NCBI GenBank assembly: GCA_951230915.1
Contig: OX579634.1
Coordinates: forward strand, 744,001-808,000
DNA from: Antitrichia curtipendula
Taxonomy: Eukaryota > Streptophyta > Bryopsida > Hypnales > Leucodontaceae
DNA: 64,000 bases
Direction: 5' to 3'
The translations under genes and the position numbers were made by a program. The notes below the pieces were generated by a model. It was not told where the DNA came from. It ran no database searches and was given only the letters and a program-made list of their open reading frames with translations. How positions within the stretch are numbered: the first letter of the stretch is position 1; each line of letters begins with the position of its first letter. This document shows positions 1 to 12,800 of this stretch, piece after piece.

Positions 1-1020
1 AGCGGGACTCACCAAATAAGACTCGCACATGGCCTAGTGTAGAGCGAGATACATCCAACCGGTATCAAGGAGTGCACAAGCACTCCGTGGTAACACACAA
101 GTGGTGGTGAGGCTCCAACACCAATCTCACCACCCGTAGCCATTTTGACTCACCAAGGCAGCATTTGGGAGTGAGGAGGGAGACCACCCCTCCTCATAGT
201 ACTCTCTGTGGGATTCAACAGCCCCCCCCCTCATCCTATGGGTCCACGGGAGTACTCATAACACTCCCCAACTTGGAAGACCACCCGATTCCAAGTTGGT
301 TCCCCAAAACCAGGTGCCAAAAGACTTCCGATCTTCCTATCTGCATAACTTTTACTTACAGGATCCAAATCTAAAATTAGAGACAATTTTATTAATCTAC
401 TCTTTTTGTAGATCACCATGAACTACTCATTTTCTCAATTCCAATAATTTACAAGGAAGTTATGGCCCTCCAAAGATCCGAGTCCCCCATGAGTGTAGTA
501 TTTCGGGACTCTCTCCTCTTTGTCAATCCATAACTTTTATCTCAAATCTTGTCTCTTCTTAATCCTTAGCATTCTAGAAAGCTGATCTCTTAATCTTTCT
601 AGTGATATGTGGCATGACCCATTTGGCTAAAGGACTCATCCTCAAACCCCTACTCCCACGTCCTATACCTTGGTATACGACTTGGACATTGCCAACTTCG
701 AGGAGGCATAAATTTTGACTTACAACTTGGATCCTTGAGTTTTTTAGACTCATGAATGAGTCTTCTTACAAGCTTTCCAAAAATGTGTAGTACGTTAGTA
801 TATTTGTCCCGAGAAAATAGTTACAATGCTCTAATTGATCGGGACTCCAAATTCCTCACACCCCATCTCTTGCATGGCTTGGGGAGTCATCCTCAACATC
901 CTCCTTTTTTACTAAAGTGGCACAAGCACACTTCAAGATGAGGGGGCGTGATGCCCTCATTCCCACTTGGTGGTGGTGACAGTCACCGCCCTACCCACAC
1001 TCTATGCTAGGTGATATGCA
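1..1020 (+). mobile_element. possible degenerate Gypsy-type retrotransposon remnant
   Basis: The stretch has no intact gene. Around 820-880 a short plus-strand frame reads ALIDRDSKFLTPHL, which resembles the DRD-x-KF segment of Ty3/Gypsy integrase cores (SDRDxKFxSxFW). About 70 bp later lies a purine run, GATGAGGGGGCG (938-949), of polypurine-tract type, followed by TGATGCCC, a possible start of a 3' LTR. No reverse transcriptase, protease or matching LTR pair could be found, so this is at best a small eroded fragment. The similarity is short and could be chance. Confidence 0.3.
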
Positions 1021-4000
1021 CCATTTTGCTTTGGCGTTCGATCTATACCATCCAATCCTTTCAGGTCTCTCAATATTTCTAAGTTATAACTTCTAATTAT
1101 TGTGGAGCGTGCTCCATTGGTGATGATAAAAGAATCTTTAAAAACACCCAAATCATTGTGCGAGGCACCCTAAATTCCAAATATGCTTCAATCATATGTA
1201 TGTATCATATATATGCTCAAAGTTTTATGATATATGTGTTTATGGCAATTCCAATGTACGGTAGTGAGTATTATTTGAATATGTTCTAAGAATTTAAAGA
1301 GTATTCAAAGCTTGTTAATTCACATGTGCCTAATGTCCCTAACCTCAAAAGTAGAGGGTACTCACATTAATAAAATGTAAACTATTTTTTTTGAAAGTTC
1401 AATCTTATTTAAACATTAAAAGGAAAATGGAAGTGAAACATCTGAAGTAAACAAGATTATTATGAATTGATGTTTCTTTAACATTTATTCATCTTCAATT
1501 CTAAATAGTATAAATGTGTCGTCTTCATTAAAAGACATCCATAAAGTTGAGTTTCAAATAAAATTTATAGATGTTTTTCAAATCGATTTATAGAATAAAA
1601 CTTCATCCAATTCACTAAAATTACAATTTCAACACTTTGATTTTTGTAATATTTTATGATTGGTTGAAATAGTAGTGAAGTGGTTTATTTGAGATTTTGT
1701 TTTGTAGAGGTGTCTTCAACTTTTCTTGGATCCAATGAGATGATAGTTTTCTAGGTTGAAATGTTGCACAATATGTAATTTTTTTTTCCAATGTTGTACA
1801 TCGAGTTCTTTTGGTCAATCATTCCAACATTCATGAGATAAAGAGAATCTTTTTTTCATACAATGTAAACAATAATATTATATATTTAACCTAAATCCTA
1901 TAAATAAAATTTGACATTCCTAATTTAAATTTTAATCCATATGGTATCTATGATTGCAATCACCTAGGTTTGAAAAAAAATTGAATCTAAATTATTTTAA
2001 TCATAACTAGATGAATGATTGCAACTCACTAATACTTTGCGTAAAAGAAAATCCATCAAGATGGTTTGGCATTAGGACAATAGTGTTCAAAGTGCATGTA
2101 AATCAATTTTGAATGGGTACAATTTTTCATTATTACAATGTTGTGTTTAGGTACATGGTCGTTTCGACATGGAACTTAAAAATAAATGTTAAGTTTGATT
2201 AATTTCACTAACTCCTTAAATAGAAGTCACAAACATTAGTCACAATTGACACAATGGAGAAAATATAATTGCATTCACCACTAAGTTTTTGAATTCCACT
2301 CCATTACAATTTTTAAATGATAGAGAATACTATATTGGCAATCTATGTACAAAATTTGTTATGATGGGTTGAAATGTAACATTCTAAGAATAGTGATTTT
2401 ATGCACATTTTTTATTCATTAATTGAATGGCTCCATTGAATAGCACTATTCAAATTTATAATCTTGCAATTTTATCTCATCCATTATTAATATACTTTGG
2501 GAGTATGGTTTAATTATATTAAAATAGAACTATAAAGAGTGAGGACATTTGACATTGTACAAGGGAATTTAGTAAGAATCAATCAAATAAAAGGTACTCT
2601 TAAGATGTGAAGAAAAGAACATTCAAGAATATTCAAGAGCATTGGAGAAAATCTTCTAAACCATAGTAGGGATAGGAAATTTATGGATTAGTAACATAAT
2701 GATGATAAAGTTTATAATTTAAGAAAACATCTTAAAATCATGATGACTATGAATGAAATATTAAGTGATATGTATGTGATATATCAAGTATGCCAAATGC
2801 ATTTATTAATATACATTAGGGATTTAGGGTTAAGGTATTGACAATTTGAGGATGGAATGTATTATAAAAATTCACAACAAATTCTTTGAGAGAGATTGAA
2901 GAAGAAGATCCTTTTGAATATGATCAAGTTGTGACCCTCATCACATGGGAATGTTGTGGGACACTAAACCCGTCCCATAAAGGGTGATAAAGTAGGATTT
3001 AAAATCCCGGAGAAACCGCTGAATTTATTTTATTTTTCACATTCTTTTATTTTTTACAAATTCTGAATTCATATTTGCAAATCAAACACCCCAAATTAGT
3101 TAGGTGGGGTCTAAAACATACCCTAGACACGGCTCAAAATAGGGGACTTTTTTTAAACTTTTATCCCCCTAAAATCACCCAAAACTATCCTCCTTAGCTC
3201 ACTTCGTGGGCTGGATTTAACTTAGTGTCCTACTTAAGTTATGAGTATATCCAACTAGCCAAGCATGTCCAGCTAGCCAAGAATAAGTTTAGCAGCCACC
3301 AAGCAATAGAGTTTATTGAATGACTTTATTCAATTCAATTCATGGCAGGGCATCTCGAAACTAGATGGTAGGGCATCTGAAAACTCACCTAAGCCACTAA
3401 GTTACCAAGCCAAGCAATGAACCAGACCCCACCAACCCATCTCAACCGTCCAACCATCTGGAGGGCCCAGATGGAAGGAGCCCTTCCTCAAACTCGACAT
3501 AACATTCATGAGCTGTGAAAACAACTGCCTTGCCTCTGACGGAATGATGTGGTATATTCCACATCATTCCATCCAAAAGATGGAATGGTGTGAAATATTC
3601 CACACCCCACATTAGCTAATAAGCCACGTGTCGGAATATGTCAGTGTGTAAGGATCTTGAGTTAGTGGATGAAGACTTCAGAGAGGCAAAGGCAGCCTCT
3701 CTGAAGGCTCTTGAATGTTATGGAGGGGGCGTGGTTGCTTGGAAGCAGCATGTGCGAGACTTATTCAGCTGTGTTGCAATTCCCTTCTTCATTTCCCTTC
3801 TACATTCCTTGACCGTTCCCTTCTTCATTCCTTGGCCGTTCGACGCCTGACCTTCACGGTCCCAGCGCGCCTGTTCTGGCTTCTGTTGTTGTCCAGTAGG
3901 GTGGAATTTCAGCTTTTTTTGGTTTTGAACCGCGAGCTGAGAATTCGCGTTTGAGCTTTTGTGTCTGGGCTTTCGATTCCGTTTTCTTTTTTTGCACAAA

Positions 4001-4448
4001 ATGTTGGATGCAGGTCTCGACGTTTTGATGCAGGCGTTGCTTCTGCATTCAAACTTTTCCCAGATCGATGGACATGGCGATCTTGTTCTCGTCGAAGAGC
4101 TCCACCATATCTGTCACTGGATATCTTCCACTCCACTTGTCTTCCTCCTTCGAAGCTTTCCGGAGGTTTGACGGCGGGGTCGATCTTGGTCTTCGTCGCC
4201 GAATAGAGATGAAAGACCAGCGCAATTCTATGCAGCACAAACTGAAGTCGATTGCGTACACTGGTATCGATTGAAGGAAGCCGATTTTATAGGGCAAGTG
4301 CCCAACACAAGAACAGAACTGGAAACAACTGGAAACGCTGCAGACTAACACTCTGCATCCCGTCATTGTGGCACAGGTGGAAGGGGGCAAGGGAAGGGTT
4401 TTGGGTTTAGGCACCGGTGAGCGCATGGTTGTGGAGCTTGTTTGATCG
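1021..4448. other. AT-rich intergenic spacer and upstream region of the transporter gene
   Basis: I see no gene here. From 1100 to 2900 the DNA is AT-rich with frequent stops in all frames. At 2990-3170 lies one copy of a dispersed sequence (core around TTCATATTTGCAA) that recurs near 9080-9180 and 21580-21690. A perfect palindrome sits at 3541-3570. From about 3850 the GC content rises, which fits the promoter and 5' UTR of the plus-strand transporter starting at 4449. Short frames on both strands at 3700-4600 are not family-like. Confidence 0.5.
3541..3570. repeat. perfect 12-bp-arm palindrome
   Basis: The sequence GGAATGATGTGG, a six-base TATATT centre and CCACATCATTCC form a perfect inverted repeat. 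A second imperfect hairpin of related sequence (GGAATGGTGTG/CACACC) follows at about 3581-3607. It lies about 0.9 kb upstream of the transporter start codon. It could be a MITE end or a cruciform-forming site. Confidence 0.6.
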
Positions 4449-7400
4449 ATGGCGGTCTGGGCGTCGCTTAACAAAGTTATCTTGGGATGCTTCGCCTTTG
4501 TGGTCTGGTGGGTGTTGGCCGTCTTTCCAGCCGTGCCGTTTCTTCCTATTGGCCGAACGGCGGGATCCATCTTGGGCGCAACTCTCATGGTGGTTTTCCA
4601 AGTGATATCTCCTAATCATGCCTTCGCGGCGGTGGATCTTCCGATTCTGGGCCTTCTGTTCGGCACCATGGTGATCAGTGTGTACCTCAAGCGAGCACGT
4701 CTCTTCGAATACCTCGGCCGAGCTTTGTCGTGGAAGACGCGGGGCGGAAAGGACCTTCTCGGCCGCCTGTGTCTGTTGTCCGCCCTGTCTAGTGCGCTGT
4801 TTACGAATGACACGACGTGCGTGGTGTTGACGGGCTTTGTGCTGGATCTTTGTCGGAGCGAGAATCTCGACCCCAAACCGTTCCTTATTGCGCTCGCTTC
4901 AAGCTCAAATATTGGCTCCGCGGCGACACCGATTGGAAATCCCCAGAACCTGGTCATTGCTGTCAACAGCGGGATCAGCTTTGGGCTCTTCTTGTCTGGA
5001 GTGCTCCCCGCGGTGGCAGTAGGTTTGGTAGTAAATACTCTGTTATTGTTGGCAGTCTATGGGCGTTCGCTCTCACTGGCACCAGGCGATTCGAACATAT
5101 CAGCGTCACCGAGGCAGCAAACAGAGTTGCAGGGGGGAACTGTTCTCGTGGAAATTGGAATGGATGGGAATAATTCAGGTACGGTGACTCCGCTTAGACT
5201 CCAGAGACGTGAAGTCATTTCTGCACATAGAAATGGAAGACTGAGACGGTGGTTACTGGTTACGTAACAATGAAACATATGTTCTTTACTAATAAGCTAG
5301 AAATCTTCAGACATAAGGCACATAACATACATACAGTATCATTGGACTTGCTACCAAGTCAGAATCTATGCTTTGCCTGTGTTGCACAACGCCTCCCCTG
5401 CTTACTCCGCCAGAGACCTAGTCGGAAGTTGTTGAAGTTGTTGAGCATGATTTCAGGCGACGTCGAAGCTAGGAGACCCTCAAAACAAGCTTCCTTGGAA
5501 TTGAGCGGTCCAAGACTTGATTCAATCCGAGCACCTGGCGGACACACACGCGATGCGGGAGACGACACCTTGGAGGACAGCCTGGAACGGGGTGAACACA
5601 CGCGCAGTGAACGGGACATCATTGCCAGTAGCGTGGCCTCGAATCAGGGTGTTGAACATGCTGTGACATCCGCAAGCTCCAGAGAGGCATTGTCCACGGC
5701 AGTTCCGTGTGATAATTTGGAATCTCGCTCGAGTGTTGTAAGAGTGAACACGAAGAGAGCCCTTGCGAAAGGGTGTGCCCTGTTTGTTAGGTTTTTCTGT
5801 GGGAGGAAGGGTGCTGATATGTTAGAACGGCAATGGAGGAAACAGCAGGCAAGGATTTGGAATGCTTGTGTTTACCTTGTCACCATTGGAATGCTGGCGG
5901 CTCTTTTAGCGGGTCTGAGTCTTCCCTGGACTGCAATAACAGCTGCAGTGGTCTTGATGGTGCTCGATTTCTCAGATGCGGGGCCAAATCTAGACAAGGT
6001 TTTACGTGCTCGCCCTTTATCCTTATAATGAACGGATTAGTACTTTCTTTCCGTGCATTTGTGTTGATTGTCCTCAGTGGCCAACGTCATCAATGAGAGG
6101 ACATGTGGTACCGCTGTCCCATTTATTGGCGCGTTAATGACGTCCCTTGAGTCTTGAGATGTGCGGTAGTGAGCAATTTTTTGTCAATTCTCGATTCTCC
6201 GTAGTAGCCTTGTTTTTGTTGGAGTTGGGATGCATAGAACGCCAAACAGGAATACCCGCGAACCTCTTGTATTCTTAAAGCTCCTTTTTTTAAGTGCAAA
6301 GTACTTTGTGAATCTTACTTGTGTACCATTCCTTGTTCAGGTATCCTACGCCCTGCTAGTTTTCTTCTCTGGTATGTTCATAGCGACATCTGGATTTAAT
6401 GAGACTGGCGCTCCTGAAGCATTTTGGGAAGCCGTGCAGCCACATTCTCGGATTGATACTGTGAGCGGGGTCAGCGTGCTTTCGCTAGTTGTTACTGTCC
6501 TCTCAAACGTGGTATCTAATGTTCCTACAGGTACTGATTTTTTCTGGTCTCTATTCTCCTGAACCCTTTTAGGACCAAGAAGCCATATTTAGCCTCGTGT
6601 TTTTTTAAACAGTTATTGAGTCCACATTGGGTTTTTCATTTCTTTCAAAATTGTTGTTTTCAGCCTACACATGCAATGTTCTTTTTTCACTCTAGTGTTT
6701 CAAATTTTATCCCCATTAAAATTATACTTTTCATGATTTGAACAATGAAAACGGTCATTTTAAAACCATTAACTTTGGTTTTAAAATCAGGGGTAACCAT
6801 ACAAATCAGTCCGTTACAATTAACCCATAAACGTCGAGGCGGATGTTTTGTGGCCGATGAATGACAAGAGAATCTCTTGTGTAGGACAAAAGTGCAACTA
6901 TTCATCCACCAAATTTTGTGGGGAAAGGGAAGATCATCTACAGTAGTTTGTCTTTCAATGAGTGTTTTTATATTATTTTAATCCAACAATTCACACGATG
7001 ACAAAATAGATGATTTCCATAGTTACGAGCCCATTGTTTAAGGATTAATAATGATTGTCGTCATGAGCAATGTGGTCTATAGGATTGGTTTCGGTGCTCC
7101 GCAATTTGACTAAACCATGATGCTCATGCTCATGAACATGATCAACTTTTGCAATTGAGATTTGCTTCATACAATCTTGGAGAGGCCTGGATAAATATGA
7201 CAGAAAAACTCTTGCATGTATTATTTAGTCACTGTAGAAGATTTATTTACTTGACTCGATTGCAAGTGGGGACATTATTAACCCCTAAAACCCCGCTTGT
7301 CCCCTTGGGGGACAATTTGGGTTCGGGTAGGTTCCTGTTGTCTCAATTTGAAGTGAATTTTTTTGAGATTTTTTGAGGTTGTGTAGCTTTGCAAGAGCTT

Positions 7401-8267
7401 TGTGGATATATAATTTTTGTTTCAATCGGAAGCTCATTGTGCAAGAAATGGAGATTGGTAGGCAGCCCAAAAAGAATTATAAAAAGTTAAAATAATTTTT
7501 TTTTGAATTTTTTTCTAAAAGATTATGTTCTTACCTATACATGAAGTTTTGATTCATTCTATTTGGACTAGGGATGAAAAAGTTATCGACAATCTTAGTG
7601 TTTCGGGCAATTTAAGCATCTTCTTGAAAAAAAACTTTTTGTTCAACTTTGAATGCTAATATCTTCCAATCCGTACAGTCAAATTTGATGAAATTTTTAC
7701 TACATGATCTCAGACAAGTTAAGTACAAGATCCTACGGTTATATTCCCCCCAAAACAAAAAAATTGGTTTCCTCAAGTAAATACAATAGAAGTGGTGGTT
7801 TTGAGAGGTTTTTAACTGAACATTCATTACTTGATAGACTTGGTTGTTTTTAAGAGCGATTGTTGGTGCCGTAAAAGTGTTCTTCTCAATGGGCAAGTTT
7901 ACAGCTGACATTCACTTGTTGCTTTTTTTGTCTATCTGCAGTTATATTACTGGGGCCAAGGGTTGCAGCATCAGCAGCTGACACTTCTGGAGCAAGCGCT
8001 GATAAGGCATGGTTAATCCTTGCGTGGGTGAGTACAGTAGCTGGAAACTTGACATTGGTGGGGTCTGCAGCGAATCTTATTGTCTGTGAACAAGCCAGAC
8101 CAACATTGGCAGATAAAGTGCGTCGTGAAGGAGAGTCAAATGGGCTCTACAGGTTTGACAGGCCGACTTACGACCTGAAATTTATGAGCCACCTCAAGTT
8201 CGGATTTCCATCCACTTTAATTGTCATCACTGTAGGTTTGATACCTCTGGTGATTCGAAAATTCTGA
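4449..8267 (+). CDS. Lsi2-like silicon/arsenite efflux transporter
   Basis: Four exons: 4449-5178, 5457-5998, 6341-6530 and 7942-8267 (595 codons plus stop). All introns are GT-AG and the phases (1, 0, 1) match. The product belongs to the ArsB/NhaD-like ion transporter superfamily and closely resembles rice Lsi2, a proton-coupled efflux carrier for silicic acid and arsenite at the plasma membrane. Visible family hallmarks are FTNDTTC (118-124), [16 protein letters not shown] (152-167), the exon 3/4 join SNVPTVILLGP, and [28 protein letters not shown] residues in exon 4. It has many hydrophobic segments. The hydrophilic central loop (about 205-365) is Ser/Arg/Asp-rich and longer than in rice Lsi2. 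The C-terminus ([19 protein letters not shown]) ends where Lsi2 normally ends. Intron 3 (1411 nt) carries transposon copies. Substrate cannot be decided from sequence. Confidence 0.9.
6815..7048. mobile_element. MITE-like element with GTTAACCC-type termini, copy A
   Basis: This lies in intron 3 of the Lsi2-like gene. It begins TTAACCCATAAACG and ends GTTTAAGGATTAAT, an imperfect terminal inverted repeat. The whole element is closely related, in the same orientation, to 50557-50793. Shared internal blocks include GATCATCTACAGTAGTTTG and CAACAATTCACACG. It has no coding capacity. Confidence 0.7.
7276..7860. mobile_element. non-autonomous DNA-element copy in Lsi2 intron 3
   Basis: It starts with TTAACCCCTAAAACCCCGC and contains blocks shared with the 48.5-49.6 kb element, for example the stretch around CAACTTTGAATGCTAATATC and the later GGTTTTGAGAGGTTTTT. 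The right terminus is eroded. The short frames inside are spurious. Confidence 0.5.
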
Positions 8268-9228
8268 TCCTGGAGAAAGTTTTTCAGCGATTTTCCCGAC
8301 CTTGCTACTTCCCATGGGATGGATGCCAGAGCAGGTCTCGTGTATGGAAAGAAGAATTCAAGACATTGCCCTCACCGCGGCCTGTATGACTCTACTCCCT
8401 CTCAAAATTGTCTTTGCAGTGGTGGAACTTTCCGTGGATCGTGTTGGTTGCAAACGTGCTTTTTTTTTATGCGTGGATCCCTGCTTGTTGCAGAGAAGCG
8501 GCAGAGGAAGGGGACCAGTCTCCAGATTACACGAACGAGGGTGTTGCTTCAAATAGGTTTTACAGATGCATCAGGTATGTGACACGTCCTTCTTGTAGGT
8601 AGTTTCCATGCAGTTTTCGTACAGTTTCGGTGCAGTTTCCATGTAGATTCTCAGGTTTCTATAGTTTCTCTCAGCCTCCTCACTGATTGGCTCTGATGTC
8701 TGATGACCTCAGCATCTCCGTACCTGCTGCAAGGCTGGGGACGCACGTTCTCGGATATTTTGCTCGCTCAAAGGCAGTCCAGTTTGGTGATCCAGCATAT
8801 GCTCTTACCTTGCAGATCATTAGGTAAGCTTCAAGGAAGGTAGCCAATTATTTACATTGAGAAAGCAAAACTCGTGTCCCCTCTTCATTGAACGGCAGCA
8901 ACATGTTTTCCTATTTTTTTTTTATTGAATTTAGACGTTGTCTTGAAGACTTCAGTTGGTCCTGTTTGACGGTCGCGCATATAGTTCTGCAACGAGCCGA
9001 ATGCGGGGACCGTTTTCCCCCGTGTTTTCCCCCGCGTTTCCCCCGCGTGAACTTTTTATTTGCCATGGCATGATAAGATTTGTAAATTTTGAGTTCATAT
9101 TTGCAATCGGAGGCCCTAAATTAGTTTGGAGAGGTTTAGAAAATTGAGTAATCAAGCTCAAAATAGGGGGTCTTTTTTTTTACAATTCACGCTTCAGCTA
9201 GACCCCACATTCGGCTCGTTGGACAACT
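8268..9228. other. 3' flank of the Lsi2-like gene
   Basis: This is the likely 3' UTR and downstream spacer. A short frame at 8420-8602 includes a hydrophobic stretch (WIVLVANVLFFYAWIP), but it cannot be spliced in phase to the transporter. A C-rich tract with three CCCCCGCG/TTTTCCCCCG-type blocks lies at 9010-9050. The 9080-9180 part is one of three related dispersed sequences (see 1021-4448). Confidence 0.4.
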
Positions 9229-9641
9229 ATTGTAGAACCACCCATTACCAACCGGCCATCAATAATCACCCTGTAGGGTGCAGCTATTTCCAACCAAGGT
9301 TGGTACAAATTCCAACTATAGTTTGGAATGTGCTTTTTTTTCTTTTGTAGGCTTGGCACTATAAAGTCGTGACACATGTTCTGATTTAGTGAGCAAGAAA
9401 GTAGGAAGTTGTGAGTGGGAAAGTAGTTATGGAATGGTCGAAATTGGAAGACTCTATGTCTTGGGTATGGGTTGTTGGCTTCCAAAATTCATAAAAAATT
9501 CAATTCAAGGAAAAAAATCATGAAAACTTGGCAATGCCCATCATTTCTATCTTCCTATAGGGCTGTAAATTTACATTGTCTTCTACTATTCTAGAACATA
9601 TGTGGAATTGCTTAAGTGGTCGACTATGGGTGGTTCTACTA
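9229..9641. mobile_element. MITE with TAGAACCACCCAT termini, copy A
   Basis: The element is bounded by TAGAACCACCCAT on the left and its inverse ATGGGTGGTTCTA on the right, enclosing about 410 bp with no coding capacity. A second copy lies in the opposite orientation at 52981-53383. Shared blocks include GGAAGATAGAAAT and TTTCTTGCTCACTA, as read on the minus strand here. A target-site duplication could not be fixed with confidence. Confidence 0.75.
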
Positions 9642-9653
9642 TATAAGTGCAAT

Positions 9654-9871
9654 CTTGTCATACTATCCACATAGTAAGTAGCAATGACAGTCTAAGATGA
9701 TGGGATATCAAGAATTTTGTATCATAGATGTTAGTTACATTAGCATTGCACTTATTGTAATGCTTGTCATACTATCCACATAGTAAGTAGCAATGACAGT
9801 CTAAGATGATGGGGTATCAAGAATTTTGTATCATAGATGTTAGTCACATTAGCATTGCACTTATTGTAATG
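9654..9871. repeat. 109-bp tandem duplication
   Basis: Two head-to-tail copies (9654-9762 and 9763-9871) are nearly identical. They start CTTGTCATACTATCC and differ at very few positions (for example GGGATATC versus GGGGTATC), so the duplication is recent. It directly follows MITE copy A. Confidence 0.9.
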
Positions 9872-12800
9872 CTTGGGAAGTTTATGGACTAGCCACTCTC
9901 AAGAGTAGGGAGGCTTGAGAGTATTATTGGACAATAATGCCTAGTTGTATTCTATATTTTTTGGTTGTTGTAAGTAGTTGATCTTAACCCTTAAACGCTT
10001 TGATCCTTTTTTGAATTTTTGCACATTTTTGTTTACATCTTTGTTCAGAACTATCAAATACCTCAATTCTAAAAATTGCCACAAATTATATTGACCTTCA
10101 TTCAATTTTTAGTTTTTTGACAATATTGACAATGATGATTTTCCATTTCTTTTGGATTTGTTGAATCAATTATGTGTATGAATTCTAGTCTTTGGACAAA
10201 AAGATCAAAACTAAAAATGCATTATATGGTTGTGAAATGTTAATTGAATGCATTGTCTAATTCAACAAATATATCAAATGCAAGGACACCAAGATGTAAT
10301 AGTGATTTATAATGCGACTTCTACTCTTTCGACAATGGCTAATGTTATTCCATGTTCTCAATTCAAAAAAAGATTCAAATTTTGTGAGAATCAACATCAT
10401 TTGTATAATTATCAAATTTTTGTTATTGTAAATTCTATAAATGTCAATCTCATTCAATTTTTGTGTACAACAATTTGAAATAATGTATACCAACATGCCA
10501 AGATACAAAAAGAAATTTTGGAATTCTAAGAAAAAATTGGCAAAAGATAAAATAATTCCAAATCGTGTTGAACAAAATTGAGTTTTTGACATGGCTAACT
10601 TTGAAATTGATTTTCTTTCAAATCACAACTAATTTTTTCTTCAAACTTCCATGGTGATGTGTAGTATGTCGTACACTACAACTTCTATATATCTACTTTT
10701 GGACTTTGTCCATTGATGCTTATAGTATGTTTGTTTGAATGAAAATGTTTCAAGTTTGTACTTAGTTTTGTCAATGACTATATTTGTAACTTAGTTGTAG
10801 GTGGACATAAGAACTAAACCAAAAAAGGTTTTGAGTGAAATCTGACAACATTATAACCCGTAAAGACTTTCATTCATCAAAATGGGGGTTTGCTTATTTG
10901 GATAGGCTCTTATGAATGTAATTCTTGACGGTATTTTTCAAACTTTTATGTAGAGTGGATTCCTTCTAGCTTTCTAGAAACCCATCAACTATTTCAGGTG
11001 AATAGCTTCCTTGCAAAAAAAATCCAAATTTGTGGTTAGAGGTTTATGTCTTGAGTTTTTTGAACTTTGGAGTAGCTATAAAAAGTGTTTTAAAATTATA
11101 AAAGAAAATTCTTGAGCTATAATCTTTAACCCTGAAGAATTTTTTATCATTCCATTCTAATGATTTTTTCTCAATTATAAATTTTTCTCTTTAAAAAAGA
11201 GAAAATAAAATATTATAATTTTTTTTAAAGTCAATTTTGACCATTTTGAAAACAAAAAAGTAGATAGGGCTTAGATGTTTTTTAACAACATTTTCAATAT
11301 TGGGATTGACTTGTTTCATGTTTCATGTTTGATTTATTAGCAATTTTTTTTTCCTATTATTTCATGCAACCTTTCATATATTTCTATTAAATTTTTTAGG
11401 TAGAAGATAAATATTTTTTCTTAAAAATTATCAAATTTGAAACTCACATTTCAAAATAATTGGTAAAGGCTTATTATACTACTTTGAACATTATGATCTT
11501 AGAGATCCTAAAGAAATAATCTCTACAAATTAGTGGAGAAATACACATGTAGGTTAGGTATAAGATCTTATAGTTAGAAGTTGCAAGAGAGATTACAATT
11601 TGATAACCTTACCTTGTTTTCAACATCATTGTGTTATTTTGTGGCAATTTTGCTCAAAAACTCCCAAAGAATTTTAGGTAGGGTTGAAAGATTTAGTACA
11701 TGTTAGATAAGCACAACCCTTGGAAGTTAGCCTAAGTATCTTCATAGTTGATAAATCTCTTTGTTATTATAGTAAAATTAATATATTTCTTCTTGTTAGA
11801 ATGTATAAGACACTCCCTCACAATGATGAATAATTATTACAACACTCTCTTTGTCTCAAAATAATCCATGTGGTACTCCGATTAATTTTCCCATGGAGAC
11901 TACGGATTTATTTGAGACAAAGGTCGAAACCCCACAAATTTATTTTGAGATAGAGGTAAGGTAGACTTGCCAATGACCGTACTGATGAAATTCAAATCCT
12001 TTTCTACAATGTTACAGAAACTTGCAAATTTTGAAATTTGGCACAATTATTAAATGCCATGTTGAGATTCACTTCCAGAAAACAATGCGCAAAAAGTTTT
12101 CCTCTTGCAAATTTCATTCCAACATAAAGGTAACAAGCTTAAAATCTAATAAAAAAAAAGCTTGCCGCCTAAAACCGCACATTGTGTGGTGATTGTGGTG
12201 GAACATTATTGAAGTTATTCCTAAATTTCAAGAATTAAGTGGTGACTGTGCGGTGAGTGTCTGGTTTTACATTGTGTGCAGTAAACGGCCCACTTACTTT
12301 AGTATACTGTACAATATTTTTGGAATTTTCCCAGAGTTCAGTTCACTTGTTTCCATTGCCAAGTATTTTTTTTTTTTAAACACATGGACAATTTTCATTG
12401 ATAAGGGAAACAGTACAGCAAACATTGCCAAGTATTTGAGGAAGTAACATTTATAATGAAAGAAAAAATCAATTGTTTGTTGTTGGAACCAAGACTTTGC
12501 AACACTTCCAGTTTATGCTATATTTGTATGCCATTGCTTTGTTGCCAAGATTTGTTCATTTCTTTGTTGTAAGCTTATATGCAATGCTATTATGATTATC
12601 AATAGTGAGCAGATTGTTTTCTTGTTGTTCTCCAATGTTTTTTAGGTTCTCCTCTTGACTCAAACAGTCAAATATCACAACCTTAATCCTAAAAAGATGC
12701 AGCCCCCCATGATCAAGGTAGACACCAAAATACTCCAATTATTGGACCAATAGGTGCATTATTTGTTTTTATAGTTCACAGTGAAATTTTCACAGAGAAA

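Noticed and set aside
4049..4588. 179-codon minus-strand frame opposite the Lsi2-like 5' end
   Set aside because: It overlaps the confirmed exon 1 in antisense and has low-complexity, Pro/Thr-rich content without a domain.
8420..8602. Alternative last exon of the Lsi2-like gene (WWNFPWIVLVANVLFFYAW)
   Set aside because: The acceptor at 8419 is in phase 0 while the nearest usable donor (8235) leaves phase 1, and the stop at 8265-8267 already matches the normal Lsi2 C-terminus.
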